NCBI GenBank assembly: GCA_009760855.2
Contig: WPIO01000004.1
Span: 9,454,001-9,518,000, forward strand
DNA length: 64,000 bases
DNA from: Cristatella mucedo
Lineage: Eukaryota > Bryozoa > Phylactolaemata > Cristatellidae
Direction of reading: 5' to 3'
Shown: in pieces, positions 51,480 through 63,497 of the stretch
How the letters are laid out: each line of letters starts with the position of its first letter
How positions within the stretch are numbered: the first letter of the stretch is position 1
The notes under the pieces: model-generated
What the model was told of the DNA's origin: nothing
Database searches by the model: none
The model's input: the letters and a program-made list of their open reading frames with translations, nothing else
Translations under genes and position numbers: made by a program

Positions 51480-51780
51480 TATCCTGTGTAACTCCACAAA
51501 GCCACTAAGACTAAGTGGGTGGTTGTGCTGGAGTGTGTTTCGATACAGTGCTCAAAGCCTGAGCAGCTTTTGGTGCACATGAGGCAGCCAATAGACTCCA
51601 TCGCATGCAGCCAAAAGAGAAAGTTCAGCCGAGCCGAATCAGGAAGACGGTCGAGAAAGGAGTAGCATGAAAATTGACGGGCAGAACGGCTGTAGAGGAT
51701 GCACAAGAGTTTACCACAGCACAGAGATGTCTTTGAGTGGGATGCAGAGAGCTGGCAGGTGGGCTGCTTCATAATACATG
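51480..51780 (-). repeat. LINE family B 3' end
   Basis: TGTGTAACTCCACAAAGCCA and the following 290 bp align with the other two family-B copies on the same strand. Confidence 0.65.
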
Positions 51781-51819
51781 GCTTTACAAGGCCTTAAAAG
51801 AAGGGTGAGCTGAGGTAGG

Positions 51820-51914
<95 letters not shown>

Positions 51915-51970
51915 CTCTCTCTCTCGCTCTCTCTCTTACTCTCTCTCTCTTTCTCTCTCACTCTCTCACT
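51820..51970. repeat. (CT)n microsatellite
   Basis: About 90 bp of pure CT, then imperfect units with CG, TA and CA variants. Confidence 0.97.
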
Positions 51971-52374
51971 CTCGCCCCCTGCTGTGGCTGATCTTGGGAT
52001 GCATCTTGGTGCAGGCATTGCTCATTAACGATTAATTGCAGCTGAAGCTGCAAGCCAGGTGCAGAGCAGCAGCAGCATTCTAGATTATGAGGATCCTGCT
52101 GCATTGGTTTTTCTGTAGGCTCCTTCTAATTACCTGAGGCTGATGAATGCAGGTCGGCTTTGACCTCCCTATAAAGGGTTACGGAGCACAGTGGCTCCAG
52201 GGGGCCGGCAGAGGCAGCAGCACCCCTGGCAGGATAGGCCCATCTGGTGCTGCTCAGTTAGAAGCCCGGCCACCCACACCATCTTGCCTGAGCAGTGGTA
52301 TTTAGAATCTGAGCTGCCTCAATTGCCGAGACTATTCTGGAGCTACTTTGGGGTGAGCACTGTCTGCCACGCAG

Positions 52375-52491
52375 CTGGCTTTTTCGTGGCCGGTCATGCC
52401 GAAGACCGTTGGCCGCCTTCCTGCTCATGTGACGGATTCGTTTCGAGCTGATGTTGCTGAGCACACGAAACAGCAGCTTGATCAGGTGAAG
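52375..52491 (+). CDS. candidate exon of an unidentified plus-strand gene
   Basis: Acceptor CTGTCTGCCACGCAG at 52374, donor GTGAGT at 52492, 39 codons, phase 0. Encodes LAFSWPVMPKTVGRLPAHVT then DSFRADVAEHTKQQLDQVK. The ATG at 52396 could be a start. It joins in phase to the exon at 52932, giving QLDQVK-ELAEFASYQRCYCY. No family recognised. Confidence 0.5.
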
Positions 52492-52609
52492 GTGAGTGCA
52501 GCCAGCCTGCCTCGGGTCCGAGAGCTTGGTGACAGTGACCCAGTTACTGTAGATCACTCATGCTCTTCCAGTCGTCTACCTCTTCAAGTACTTTGAGAGG
52601 GAGATGGGA

Positions 52610-52800
52610 AAAGGTAGAGAGAAATAGACAGACAGACGGAGATTGAAAAAGAGCTAGAGATAGAAAGAGAGTGAGAATGGCAGAGGGAGAGAGAATGAGA
52701 TAAATAACTAAGTAGATAAATTGATTGATATATAGATAGATTGATCGATGGTTACATGGATAGATTAATAGATAGATCGACGGATGGATAGATGGATGGG
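52610..52800. repeat. degenerate GA/GATA-rich tract
   Basis: Imperfect GAGA, GATA and GATG repeats in the intron between the two candidate exons. Confidence 0.85.
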
Positions 52801-52931
52801 CTGTGACCGCTGATGAGAACAGATGCTAAGCTATGAAACTGCTTGAGCTTTCTAGATGAAGCCTGTGCCTAGCTGGCATAACTGCAAAGTAAGTTGATGT
52901 GCCCTCTCGACTACATTTTTTTGATAGGCAG

Positions 52932-52992
52932 GAGCTGGCAGAATTCGCCAGTTACCAGAGGTGCTATTGCTACCTCCTGGACGTGGCAGTTG
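52932..52992 (+). CDS. second candidate exon of the unidentified plus-strand gene
   Basis: Acceptor TTTTTTTGATAGGCAG, donor GTGAGC, encodes ELAEFASYQRCYCYLLDVAV plus one base. Reading through the donor, or splicing to a short continuation ending near 53090, are alternatives. I could not place further exons. Confidence 0.5.
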
Positions 52993-53099
52993 GTGAGCAA
53001 GTGCTATCCTATTGCAAAGAGTCCAGGCAACCACTCAGAGCAACCAGCAGGTAGCCCACTGTCACCAATTGCCCGAAAGCACCCAGCAAACTAGCTCGG

Positions 53100-55340
53100 G
53101 TAACCGTGGACTAGCCTCCGAAAGGTGTCTGCACGTATTCGCTTCTGCATTTCTATGCCAAATTGTGATCAGGTACATCCACCAGGGCGAATACTAAAAT
53201 ATAAAAAGTTATAAAAAGTATGGAGACCCAGGCAAAGACTCACTTTTTGGGGCAGAATAATGGCTATCGTTGACCCATACCGACTGTTGGCCTAAGCAAA
53301 ATTACTATTCATCCTTATGCCTGCCTGTGCACCTGCCTTAATTAAGGAGCTGCCTGCCTAGGTCGTTAAGTGGTAGTGAGCAGCACTTTTTGTTTCCGGC
53401 ATTCTCTGCTGACTCGTGCTATATATAATTCTAGTGGGCAACCGGCCTTGTTGGCCTGTAGTACCTCCGTGAGCTTGGTGAGCTTGAGTATAAAGATTCG
53501 CCAAATGTCTAAGACCAGCACTAGCACCGGTCTTTAGGCACACTGGCTAGTGTCACTGTTTCCTGTTTCTTGTTGTAATCACATTACTACTGCTTTTGCT
53601 CAGTGTTCTTCCAGGTGCTTGATCATTTCATCATTTTTGGTATTTACCTGAAAGGTCACAATCAGTCAGCTTCAGCTGCCGGGTTTTTGAAGCAAACAAG
53701 CTGTCTAAACATTGCTTAGCAAAGCAGCAGACAGAATCCCTGGCGTTAGTGCATTTTTCACTTTAATGAGTTTGACTGCATGAATGCATTGGGCGTGCCT
53801 CACACTAGATCAGCTTGTCCAGCAGCTTTTCAAGAGCCCGAGCGGAAGGGGGAGAGGGGGTGTTGTGATAGCCTCCCCAGCATTAAATGGTGCTCCTGGG
53901 CAGGCCCTGGAAAGGAAGTGTCGTAGTCAGCAGCAGGAGAATTGGGGATTTGTGTTCTACAGATGAGGGCCTGCACAGCTAAAGCTTCTGTCACCGATCA
54001 TTTGTAAGTGAACAATTGTGACAATTTGTCGTTAGAGAAGCTGCAGATGCTGGCATAAGGGCTGAGATGGGTGTGGCGCTTCAACCGGCTATGAAGAAGC
54101 CAAGCTATTGTGGATCTCGTGGGGCAGCCTAAGACCTTTTGCTTGAATCCACTGACCAACCGGCACAGTCCCAGTCGTTTAGCAACAAGATCTACAGTTG
54201 GGTTTCTGTAGCACCAGCTCACACCTTTGTTTGGTACTAACTGGTACAGTCTGGCGTGACTGGGCAACCGATGCTGAGTAGCAGTATTTTTAGCTAGAGT
54301 TTGTAGTAAGTTGGCTCTACTGCCAAACAGGGATAGAATCTGATGATTGGCTGTGCAGGCGATCGTCTGAATAATACTTGCTGTGGTCATCCAAGAGAAC
54401 ATCTGACAAGCAATCGACTATTGCCTCACTGTTGTTGCACCTCTGATTGAGAGCACGAGATTGGTGAGTCTCTAGCTGTGCTTTTGGGTGTTCTGAGAGG
54501 TGGAGTAAGACTGAGTTGCCATTTCGCTTGACGAGGCTGGCCGTCATCCTTTTGCCGATGTCTGTATGACAGCAGTTCAGTTGTACTGCATCCCTGCTAT
54601 CACGAGGTGAGATCTTGAGTCGTGTCAGTACAAAGGGTATATGCTGTCGGCGATCAGAATGTGCACTTTGTAGTTTTGCCACTGTTTGAGCGGCCAGCCC
54701 TCTATGTATGTTAAAGCGATTTCAGTCTTCAGCCTAAGTTTATTTTAAAATCATGGTTCCTCGTTAGATCTCAGGTTAGTATGTTCAGTGAAAAAGCTCA
54801 AAGAGCACGATATTGTGACAGGCTGCACATGTAAATGCATGCACCTACATGCTGTCCTAAGTTGAAGGCAGGGGTTGATTGGCCAGCCTTTATCCAAACA
54901 CCACAGGCATCTGTAGCCGAGCAAAGACTCAGCTGTTGGACTTTAGATGACCAATCTGTCAGTGCTGTCCTCTCCGTTTGGATGTTCACATTTAATCGCT
55001 GTAAATCTTTCACAGTCTGGAGTTGTATCACCCTTTTTTCAGCTTAATCTTCTTGGTTCGAAGTGTGGCATGCAGTGGTTTTCCTATGATTACGCCAAGG
55101 AAGGGGGTAAGATTTTTCTAGTGCGACCTTGCCGAATGGCTTGCCGACTGACATGCCTTCTCGGCTCGATCCAGGGCGGCAGGACCTACTTGGTTCCTCT
55201 TCGGTATATCTATGGTGGCATATGCATTATCATCGTGTCGAAATGGATTAGTTGGTAGGTGGATTTGCACTTCCTGTCTCGAAGGCTGCCGACTCAAGTC
55301 GGCATGATGACGTGGCGTAACCTTTTTATCTCTGGCACTA
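53100..55340. other. unassigned region with coding-like minus-strand frames
   Basis: Two overlapping minus-strand open frames, 53998-54402 and 54317-54682, have protein-like composition (for example RLKISPRDSRDAVQLNCCHT). I recognise no domain and no clear splice signals. Could be a decayed transposon. Confidence 0.3.
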
Positions 55341-55478
55341 CGACAGCAGCTGTGCTAGCCTTAACGGCTATCACAACCACGTGCAATGGACAATAAAGAA
55401 TCGTCGACGACACGGGTTCAACCCACGACATGGATCGTGAAGAGCAAACATCTTTCCTCTTGCCCTTAGGCCCAGGTG
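55340..55478 (-). mobile_element. SINE family 2
   Basis: GCCTTAACGGCTATCACAAC and CGGGTTCAACCCACGACATG, reverse of the family-2 body and B-box. A run of ten G follows at about 55492-55501. Confidence 0.7.
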
Positions 55479-55914
55479 CAGTGGTGCTAGGTGGGGGGGG
55501 GGTTGTGTACAACGGCTGGCTTGGACTGGTTCATGAGAGACGCAGGCAGCAGACTTGTCGGGGGAGGGGCAGGATGGCCAGCTCTCGGGCAGCCGGATGC
55601 TCACCGTGCCGCTGCCCGGCGAGCCACTTAAGCCTGCTAAGGACGGCCGAGTTGCTGCTCCAGCTCGCTTGATTCGCTCTCCTCTCTGTCCAGCGCTGCC
55701 TGCGCTTCGCAAAGCAGCGCAAACGCCGCGTGCCAGTTACGACGGCGCTAGGAAGCAAGTTGGAGCAGCAGCAGCTGTGGCGTGCCATGCGCGAGCGATC
55801 GGACTGCTCGGCGCCGACTGCATGCGCTTCACGCCTGCCGATTCCTGTGCCAGCAGCGACAATCGCTGAGCGATTCGCTGGCAGGCTGAGGCGGTAGCTC
55901 AGAAGCCCGGCGAC

Positions 55915-56060
55915 ATGGCGGCCACCTCGAGAGCGGCGGACGGCGTCGCTCAGTGCCGTGCGTGCGGCATCCGTGTCTACGAAATGGAAAAGCTCGTGGC
56001 CGACAACTACGCCTATCACAAGAAGTGCTTCAAGTGCTGCAAGTGTGGCAGCACTTTGCG
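55915..56060 (+). CDS. LIM gene exon 1: start and first zinc finger
   Basis: Encodes MAATSRAADGVAQCRACGIR through the H-x2-C-x2-C-x2-C block and ends GSTLR with a split codon at GTGAGC (56061). The upstream frame stays open only to about 55882, where CAG could be an acceptor, so a further 5' exon is possible. Confidence 0.88.
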
Positions 56061-56993
56061 GTGAGCGCCGCCGCTGTGCCGAGCCCGGTGGCGTGTGTGC
56101 GTGCCATTGCGACGCTTCGTGCAGCTTCGCGCGAGCAGACGCAGGGTGGCCTGAGCTATCGTCTGCTCGGCAACTTGCAGGGTCGGCAACTACGCATCGA
56201 TGGACGCTCAAATATTTTGCAAGCCACACTTTGTCGAATGCTTCAAGCAGAAGGGTGAGCATCAAGCATCTGCCTCCAGAGCGTTTGCTCGGAGCAGCCA
56301 GCAGGGATATATATATAATTATATAATTCATTTATATAGCGCCCCGTTGAGAACTTAATCTCTATTCAGGCGCTTCACATATGCCTCGGGGTTCGAGCCC
56401 ACGACCTCAGTCAGACCTTGGTCGGGGCGAGCACCTTAACCGCTGGAGCAGCACTTGCTTGGCCCGAGGGCTTCATCGATCAGCGCCTAGCAAAGACGAA
56501 TGCTGGCCTGGTGTACATGCGATAGTGAGTGTGCACACAATAGCAGTGTGGATGCGATTATAAGTGTGCATGCGATAGTGAGTCTGAAAGCCAGCAAGCT
56601 TGTCGGAATGAAAGCATTAAATGTTACCTTCGGATAAAAAAACTGCCTTTGACTCAGCCTGTTGGTCCAGCAGCAGAGTGGCATAGGCCAAACTAATTAG
56701 TGGCAGCTTTCACGGCAGCTGTGCCCAAGTATAGCCAACGCTATAGCTATTGCGATATTTTGAATTCGGCTGCATGCTCAGTCCCGGTAATCTTCTGATG
56801 TACAGTAACAGTTGTGTACTACTCTCGGTGCTGGCAGCGCAGAATTCTTTCAGCATCTTGGACGGTGGAGGTTAATGGGTCATCCATTCTGGATTATCCT
56901 GCTGCCAAAGTGATTTGCATCAAGTTTTGCACACCGTGCTATAATTGGATGCTGCATTGCAACGTTGCAGTACTTGAAGATAGACTACGATCC

Positions 56994-57037
<44 letters not shown>

Positions 57038-60000
57038 AGTTGTTGCCGAGTTCGTTCATACATTCATATATTTAGGGAAAACAATTTGTTAGAGAGAGAG
57101 AGAGAGTAGAGGGAGAAGATAGAGGTATAGGGGTTAAAGGATTCAATCAACGATTCCTTCTGAGCTTGGTATAGCCTATGGTGTTGGTCGACCCAATACA
57201 GCTATATCGTTAAATAATAAGTAATACTCTATACGGTTTTTCAAATAATCTTGATGAACATATGCGTATCAAGGCTGCTAGTCGGCGATGGGATTCCACC
57301 TGTGTTTTGCTTTTGCTTATCGTTTTACCTGATTATCCAATAGTGAGGTCCGCGGCCAGCTTTATAAACCTGGTGACCGTGGTGGAAAACTTTGGAGAAC
57401 TGTGTGTCCATAAGCCAAGCGTAAAACCACCGAGTTAATATTATTTGCACTGTTGTGATGACATGCTAATCACTGCTTGCCGACTGCCTGCTTTGACATA
57501 AGGAATTGCCTTTTGCCGAACTTCTACGCTCGGTCACCACGAACGAAGCATATAACGAACATTTTTTACGGTCTCAAAAAAGTCCTTCAAAACGGAGTCC
57601 CCTATACCAATAGTAGCTAGTTTTTCCGAGTTGACACAAAGCAGATTTGCTGTCTTCGAAAGCTTGGTTTGACCCGAGTATATTATGTTGAGAAAATAAA
57701 AGCGTGCAGCTGAATGGGAAGCTGGATTTAAGCTGCAAAAAAGCACCCTAAAAGGATACCGCCTGCAGTCGAAACCCTAGGATAGAGTCGTAGCTGTTTT
57801 CTGCACAAACAGACTGCCTGATTATGGCAGTGCCTCTCTGAGCTTTTTCTTAGGCTTTAGCTTTGGCCCGTGATGCAGGCAAAGCTGAGGTGTCACACGA
57901 TTTGCTTTTACCCACCTTATTCGTTGTTCGCTCAGCAACTATTGCTGACCGCATGGACTCGATGGCTGTGACTGCTGCGATTGCGGAGCTCCGAAGTGGC
58001 AGCTCCACAGAAGTGGTAGCAAACTCCACCTGAGCGAATCGTAGCGATACGAAGGGCTTTGCCTTGCATCGTGTCCATGCCATGCCTGAGATGGCATCTG
58101 CCTTGCTGCACGTAAAAAGGCTAGAGAAATATTGCGAGCATTCGTGTGCAGCGGCCCGACACTAAGGCCTGTCGCCGGAAGCAAAGCGCATGACAATGGG
58201 CGCTAGTCCTTTCGGACGCTTGACAAAAGCCGGTGAAGCTGGCGCCTCAGAGCTGGTTCTGTTTGTCGAAAAGGCCGATCCTGAATTTCTCAACTTGATC
58301 CCCCTTGCACAGACTCAGTGAGAGGCAATCTTCTTAAAATGATCTGTTTTGCCACAGTATAAGCAAGGATAGTTCACCTTCATTGTCTTTGAGGTGGATT
58401 CACATCGTTCCGGCCTGTTTTTCACTTTTGAGGACTCGCGTGAACCATCTCCAAACGGTACAGTTACGTTTCTCGGGCCCTATTTTGTAGCAGTCAAAGC
58501 GTCCGGTTATCTGAGATGACGCTGGCAGTTTGCTGAATTCTCACTGTCTCGTATGCATCAGTAGATGTGCGATAGTCGTTTCAGAGTCTCTGCACGTTGC
58601 CGATGAATTTGACCCTCAAAGTGGTGCTTGCTCACCAATTCATGGACTGGGATGCACATGCAATCACTTTGAAGTTCTTAGTTCACTGTTTTTTTTCTAT
58701 TTAGGTAACTATGAAGAAGGTTTTGGAAAAGAGAAACTGGGTAGCCAAGCCTCGACACTGGAGAAGAAATCAACCATTAAAGGTTCAATACCCAAAATAG
58801 ACGCACTGCAAGGTAAGTACCATAGTCTTGTGGCAGCAGATTTGGCTGACCGTTGCTGTGTCTCAGTATCTGAGCCGCAACGTGGCATGCCTTTGTAGAA
58901 AAAGAAAACGTGCCAATTATAAATAAAAAGGGTGCTCATGAGGACAAGATTGTCGTTGAAGCCGCAGGTAAGCCAAGTCAAATAGCACGATTTAATTCTT
59001 TTTTCTTGATTTGTATTAAATGCAGACCTGGCAATCTGGAAGCATCAAATATGGTGTAGCTAGCTTAACTATTATGCATTATTCACAGAAGCATCGTATT
59101 AGTAGTTAGGCTGCAGACCTGAAGGAAAATGCTGAGACCAATCGTGTCGACACCTGTGATTGGATTGATTTAATTGCAGTTGCTTTGGCACCCAACAGAT
59201 GACAATTCAATTGGAGAAGCAAAGTTTGAGAGATGCTAAATAAAGAGCGTGAGTCATATATATTTGTATATCTAACTCACGCTCTTTATTTAACATATCT
59301 CAAACTTATAAATATATATAGAGAGACAGACAGACAGGCAGGCAGGCAGATGGAGAGAGGCAGACAGACACAGAGGGAGACAGACAGACAGAATCAGACA
59401 GACAGGCAGAAGCTAGTTGTGGGGGAGACAAATCTAGTGATAGGCGGAGAAAGAAAGAGACAGGGAGAAAGAGTTGCATAGACAGAGAGACAGACAACTG
59501 AGGTAGAAACTTGGAAAGACAGAAAGAAAGAAACCGAGACAGCAGTTGGGAGGCGAGGCGTTGCACTGCAATGACCTCAAGTGCCGCAGTTCGACCTGTG
59601 CAAGTGACGCAGTTTGACCTTTGCAAGCTCCTCTAGGGCACAGCTGTAAATCGAGTCTTGCTGACTTAAGGAAGTGCATGCCTTGCAAACATTGGCCCCA
59701 ACAAGTCTACATAAACCAATGTATTACCGATCGTGTACTGGGTCAAGCACGGATAGATACATCGAATCGGCAGTAGTCAGTGGCTCAGAGATCAGAGATG
59801 GCACGCACAAACTGTTCTTGGACGGCTGACTGCTCGACTGCTACCCGTGCTTGTTGCAGCAGTCGCGAAATGTGCATTTCTCGGAGAGCCTCTCTGCCGA
59901 GCCGAGCACCAAGCTGCAGCTCGCCGGCTGCCGCTGGCGGTTGCACTCCCGGTTCGACTCGCCGTTGTAGCCACTGCACCCAGTGCTCCGGCAGCGGCAT

Positions 60001-61244
60001 CAGTAGAGGCAGCTGCACCAGCTACTGCTGCTGCTGCGGTCGTCGACCAAGACAGTCAGTCGGTCACCAGCCTCAATCCGGCCGAGTTCTCTCTTGCCTT
60101 AGAGGAGAAGAAAAGGAAGCTGCTGCAGGCTGCTCAGGCATGCACAGAGAACGGCAAAGACAAGCTCCAGAGGCCGGCGCCCGGAAAGCTGCGGCCAGCT
60201 GCCGCGATCATCTCTCTCTGCGAGCAGTCCCCGACGAGCGGCAGCAGCAGCGACGGCATCTGTGCTGCCAGGCAACGTACCGGCGCAGTGTCACAGATTG
60301 CCGCCACCATTGCAAATGGTGGCGACCAGTTGGCAAACGCCGGGACCGAGCCCACGTCTGGCGGCGCAGCTCACGGCACAGTAGCGAGGCACAGGCTCCT
60401 CGATCCGTCTGCTGCTCATCGCGAGCCGCGACCGATCTCTTGGTGCGGTGAGCCGACATCGGTCGAAAGCGGCGGCGGTAGCGGTAGCGAGAGGAGGACC
60501 CACGCGGTCGCTGCCACGGCCACGATAGCCCCTGGCTCGCTCAAGATGAAGCTGCTCGATCTGGAGGCGGCCAAAGAAGCTTCGCGAGCCACTGCCGCCA
60601 CCCAGCGACAGCTGCGAATGGAGGCAGACGCCAGGGCCGCTGCCGAGGCAGCAGCCCAAGTGGGAGCCGACGCACCGCCCGAGCCAGCATCTGCTCCGGT
60701 ACGTGGTGAGGCATCGTGGTAAGGCGTTGCGCGCTTAGCAAGCCCTGTCGACCTTTGCGTCTGCTTCGTACATTCAGGTGCTGCCGCCCACTCTGCAGGC
60801 AGGCCGGCAGGCAGGTGCGCTCGGTTTTCTCAGGCCGTTGGCCTGCGCATGCTGGCCGCCGGTTACCTCTTGACCAGGCTTGGGTGCTCGAGGCGCGCAC
60901 GAGCCGTGTGTCGTTTGGTCTCGCAGGCGCGCTCCGCCGAGGTGGCGACCGTCAAGTCGCGGTTTGAGAGCTTCGAGACCAATCTGACGACGCCGCCATC
61001 GGCTCGGATGCAGACGGCAGCCAGAGAGGAAGCGGAGCAGGTGCGCAGCGCAGTCGGCCAGCGAGCGGCCGCCATTCGCTCACGCTTCCAGAAGAAGGTC
61101 GGCAACGCGGGCCTGTCGGCCGCCAGGTCGTTGCCCGACCTGTCGCCGGCGGCGTTTGCGGACGACGATGCCGACGAAGCTGACGAGTTCTGCTTCGGCT
61201 TGCTTGATGACGAACCGCTTCCGGCTTCTCGTGCTTCTGCGAAG
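55915..61244 (+). CDS. single-LIM-domain protein, EPLIN/LIMD2-like
   Basis: LIM domains of this type bind two zinc ions and mediate protein contacts; EPLIN (LIMA1) bundles actin. Six exons: 55915-56060, 56181-56254, 58705-58812, 58899-58967, 59860-60698, 60927-61244, phases consistent, 518 codons with no stop yet. Residues 14-65 form a complete LIM domain: C-x2-C (CRAC), H-x2-C-x2-C-x2-C (HKKCFKCCKC), C-x2-H (CKPH). GNYEEGFGKEKLG after the domain matches the GNYDEGFG segment that follows the LIM domain in EPLIN and LIMD2. Start: ATG in GACATGG. The large C-terminal part is Ala/Ser/Glu-rich with charged helices (FSLALEEKKRKLLQAAQACT; KMKLLDLEAAKEASRATAAT) and two related motifs, VKSRFESF and IRSRFQKK. 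The 3' end after 61244 is unresolved. Confidence 0.85.
56181..56254 (+). CDS. LIM gene exon 2: second zinc finger
   Basis: Acceptor CAACTTGCAG, donor GTGAGC. Encodes VGNYASMDAQIFCKPHFVEC and FKQK, the end of the LIM domain, as in EPLIN (GTYASLHGRIYCKPHF). Confidence 0.92.
56318..56455 (-). mobile_element. SINE family 1 in LIM gene intron 2
   Basis: AACTTAATCTCTATTCAGGC tail, GGGGTTCGAGCCCACGACC B-box region, GGTCGGGGCGAGCACC head, minus orientation. Confidence 0.85.
56455..57850 (+). other. LIM gene intron segment
   Basis: A (CT)n tract at 57000-57037 and a short (GA)n at 57092-57106; otherwise nothing recognised. Confidence 0.5.
57850..58500 (-). pseudogene. gag-like zinc-knuckle remnant (tentative)
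   Basis: On the minus strand near 58375-58315: VNYPCLYCGKTDHFKKIASH and stop. The C-x2-C-x4-H spacing fits a CCHC knuckle, but the fourth ligand position is Ala. Coding-like frames continue to 57850 (SVELPLRSSAIAAVTAIESM). This suggests a decayed retroelement gag in the LIM gene intron; a unique gene fragment is the alternative. Confidence 0.3.
58705..58812 (+). CDS. LIM gene exon 3: post-LIM segment
   Basis: Acceptor TTTTTTCTATTTAG, donor GTAAGT. Encodes GNYEEGFGKEKLGSQASTLE then KKSTIKGSIPKIDALQ. The split Gly codon joins to exon 2. Confidence 0.9.
58899..58967 (+). CDS. LIM gene exon 4
   Basis: Acceptor GCCTTTGTAG, donor GTAAGC, 69 nt, phase 1 in and out. Encodes EKENVPIINKKGAHEDKIVV. 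Phase 1 to both neighbours means skipping it would keep the frame, so it could be alternatively spliced. Confidence 0.8.
59222..59307. repeat. long hairpin: 33-bp stem, 20-nt loop
   Basis: 59222-59254 is the reverse complement of 59275-59307 except at two positions. The loop is CATATATATTTGTATATCTA. It lies in LIM gene intron 4 directly before a CAGA-rich microsatellite. Could be a small fold-back element or a miRNA-precursor-like hairpin. Confidence 0.93.
59318..59530. repeat. (CAGA)n-rich imperfect microsatellite
   Basis: GACAGACAGACAGGCAGGCA and related variants over about 200 bp. Confidence 0.93.
59860..60698 (+). CDS. LIM gene exon 5: Ala-rich linker and helices
   Basis: Acceptor GCTTGTTGCAG, donor GTACGT. 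A GC-rich 839-nt exon; the frame is fixed by the split Ala codon (G plus CA). Includes VTSLNPAEFSLALEEKKRKL, an acidic/Gly-Ser linker, and the charged Ala-rich helix LLDLEAAKEASRATAATQRQ. Long antisense frames here are shadows of GC-rich coding sequence. Confidence 0.78.
60927..61244 (+). CDS. LIM gene exon 6
   Basis: Acceptor TTTGGTCTCGCAG, donor GTGCGC. Encodes ARSAEVATVKSRFESFETNL, EQVRSAVGQRAAAIRSRFQK, an SLPDLSPAAFADDDADEADE acidic stretch and LLDDEPLPASRASAK. Possible continuations are at 61399 or 61435, both phase 0; neither is convincing. Confidence 0.78.
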
Positions 61245-61399
61245 GTGCGCCACAGCTTTCCAACCCACCTAACCCCCAAATGTGTTCCCGGCGCCGCCGC
61301 AGCAGCAGGCTGGAGGTCGTTGGCGCGTGGCTCGTCACTGGAGCAGCACGTGCTTGTCTTTGGAGTAGTAGACCCTTGCGCTGCCCTGGCTTGTGCAGG

Positions 61400-62315
<916 letters not shown>

Positions 62316-62639
62316 GCCTACTCTCTGGATGTATGACAGAGGAAGATTTGGACCAGATTTAACTGCAAAGGCTCATAAATGGAATGTTGTCGCCCAGTAG
62401 GCAGTTCCTTAATATATCTGTAGCTGAGACGGAAATTCGTCGAGTGCACAAAGAGCAATCTCAAGGTCGGTGTAGCTCCCCAACATATGGGTTTATTCGG
62501 CCAGGCATGCAGCCGTAATGTGAGGGCATTGGTAATCCTGTCAATCTAAGAGTGCCTAGGCATGTAGCAACGTTACTTCCAGAACAGTGTCATCCCGTTT
62601 TTCCAATCGATATTATGTGACCGTTTTTCTACTGTTCTT

Positions 62640-62890
62640 GTTCAGTTATGATGCGTGAATCGTGTCGAATTTTGCCCTGTGCTGTTTATGCAAACTTGGC
62701 ACCAGTAAGCTGCCCTGTAAAGGCATTTCTCTATGACGTAGTTATAATGACCAGTGCAACGACAGACTCTCTGTCCTTGGTCCTTGATGACTTAAATTGC
62801 ATCATAGTGCGAAGTGCGAAAAACATGAGGCAGCGAGCAAATGATGATCCATCGCCATGGTTTACAGACTGCCATCTCAGCTAATGGTCG
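62640..62890 (+). repeat. possible LINE fragment
   Basis: LDDLNCIIVRSAKNMRQRAN followed by DDPSPWFTD resembles the LINE segment before RT (short helix, then PWxTxE), without other motifs. Confidence 0.35.
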
Positions 62891-63497
62891 CCGTGGCTCT
62901 AGGTGCTTCTTTAAACTGCTCTGAGATTGATACTTTGAATTAAGATGTGGACGAAAGACGAATTGAGAAGTGAAAAAATGTTATTGCTTGCCAGGTATGA
63001 TTCGAGTTAATTAGGGGGGTGTCGGCCAGGGCAGCAGTTGTGTGACGCCAAGAAACTGCACGGGCCATCTACCATGAGCTAATGATAATGGAAGAGGCAG
63101 GCTACGGGTTCTGCATAGTACAGGTGCTACGAACCGCTTCGAATGCTTGGTTATCCGTTGAGATGTGCAACTTAAATAGTAATGATAGTCGAGCTGGCCT
63201 TGAAATGTTCTGTCCTGAAATCGATCGAAGAATCAGTTTTAAAAGACTGCTAATTGCCCCAACCGAAAACCAGCATTTTTCATTTGGTCAGTCTTCCGAT
63301 GTGCAGTACCTGTGCAAGATTTTTCAAAGTCCAATTTCAGCTTGTGGTCTACGGCAGTTGGGAGACATAACTTGGGAATACTGACCTTCAGCATAGTGCC
63401 GTTATTGAGGCCTTGCAGGTTCCGCTGTTGCCGAAGGACCGTGTCACAATTACACCAGTCCTTAAGATTAGCTGAGTAGAATGATTCTGTTTCAGTA

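Noticed and set aside
51794-52018. Arg-Glu open frame on the minus strand
   Set aside because: It is the complement of a (CT)n tract.
52191-52451. 86-codon plus-strand frame with WYLESELPQLPRLFWSYF
   Set aside because: Its possible donor lies only 22 nt before the acceptor of the better candidate exon at 52375, too short for an intron, and its frame conflicts.
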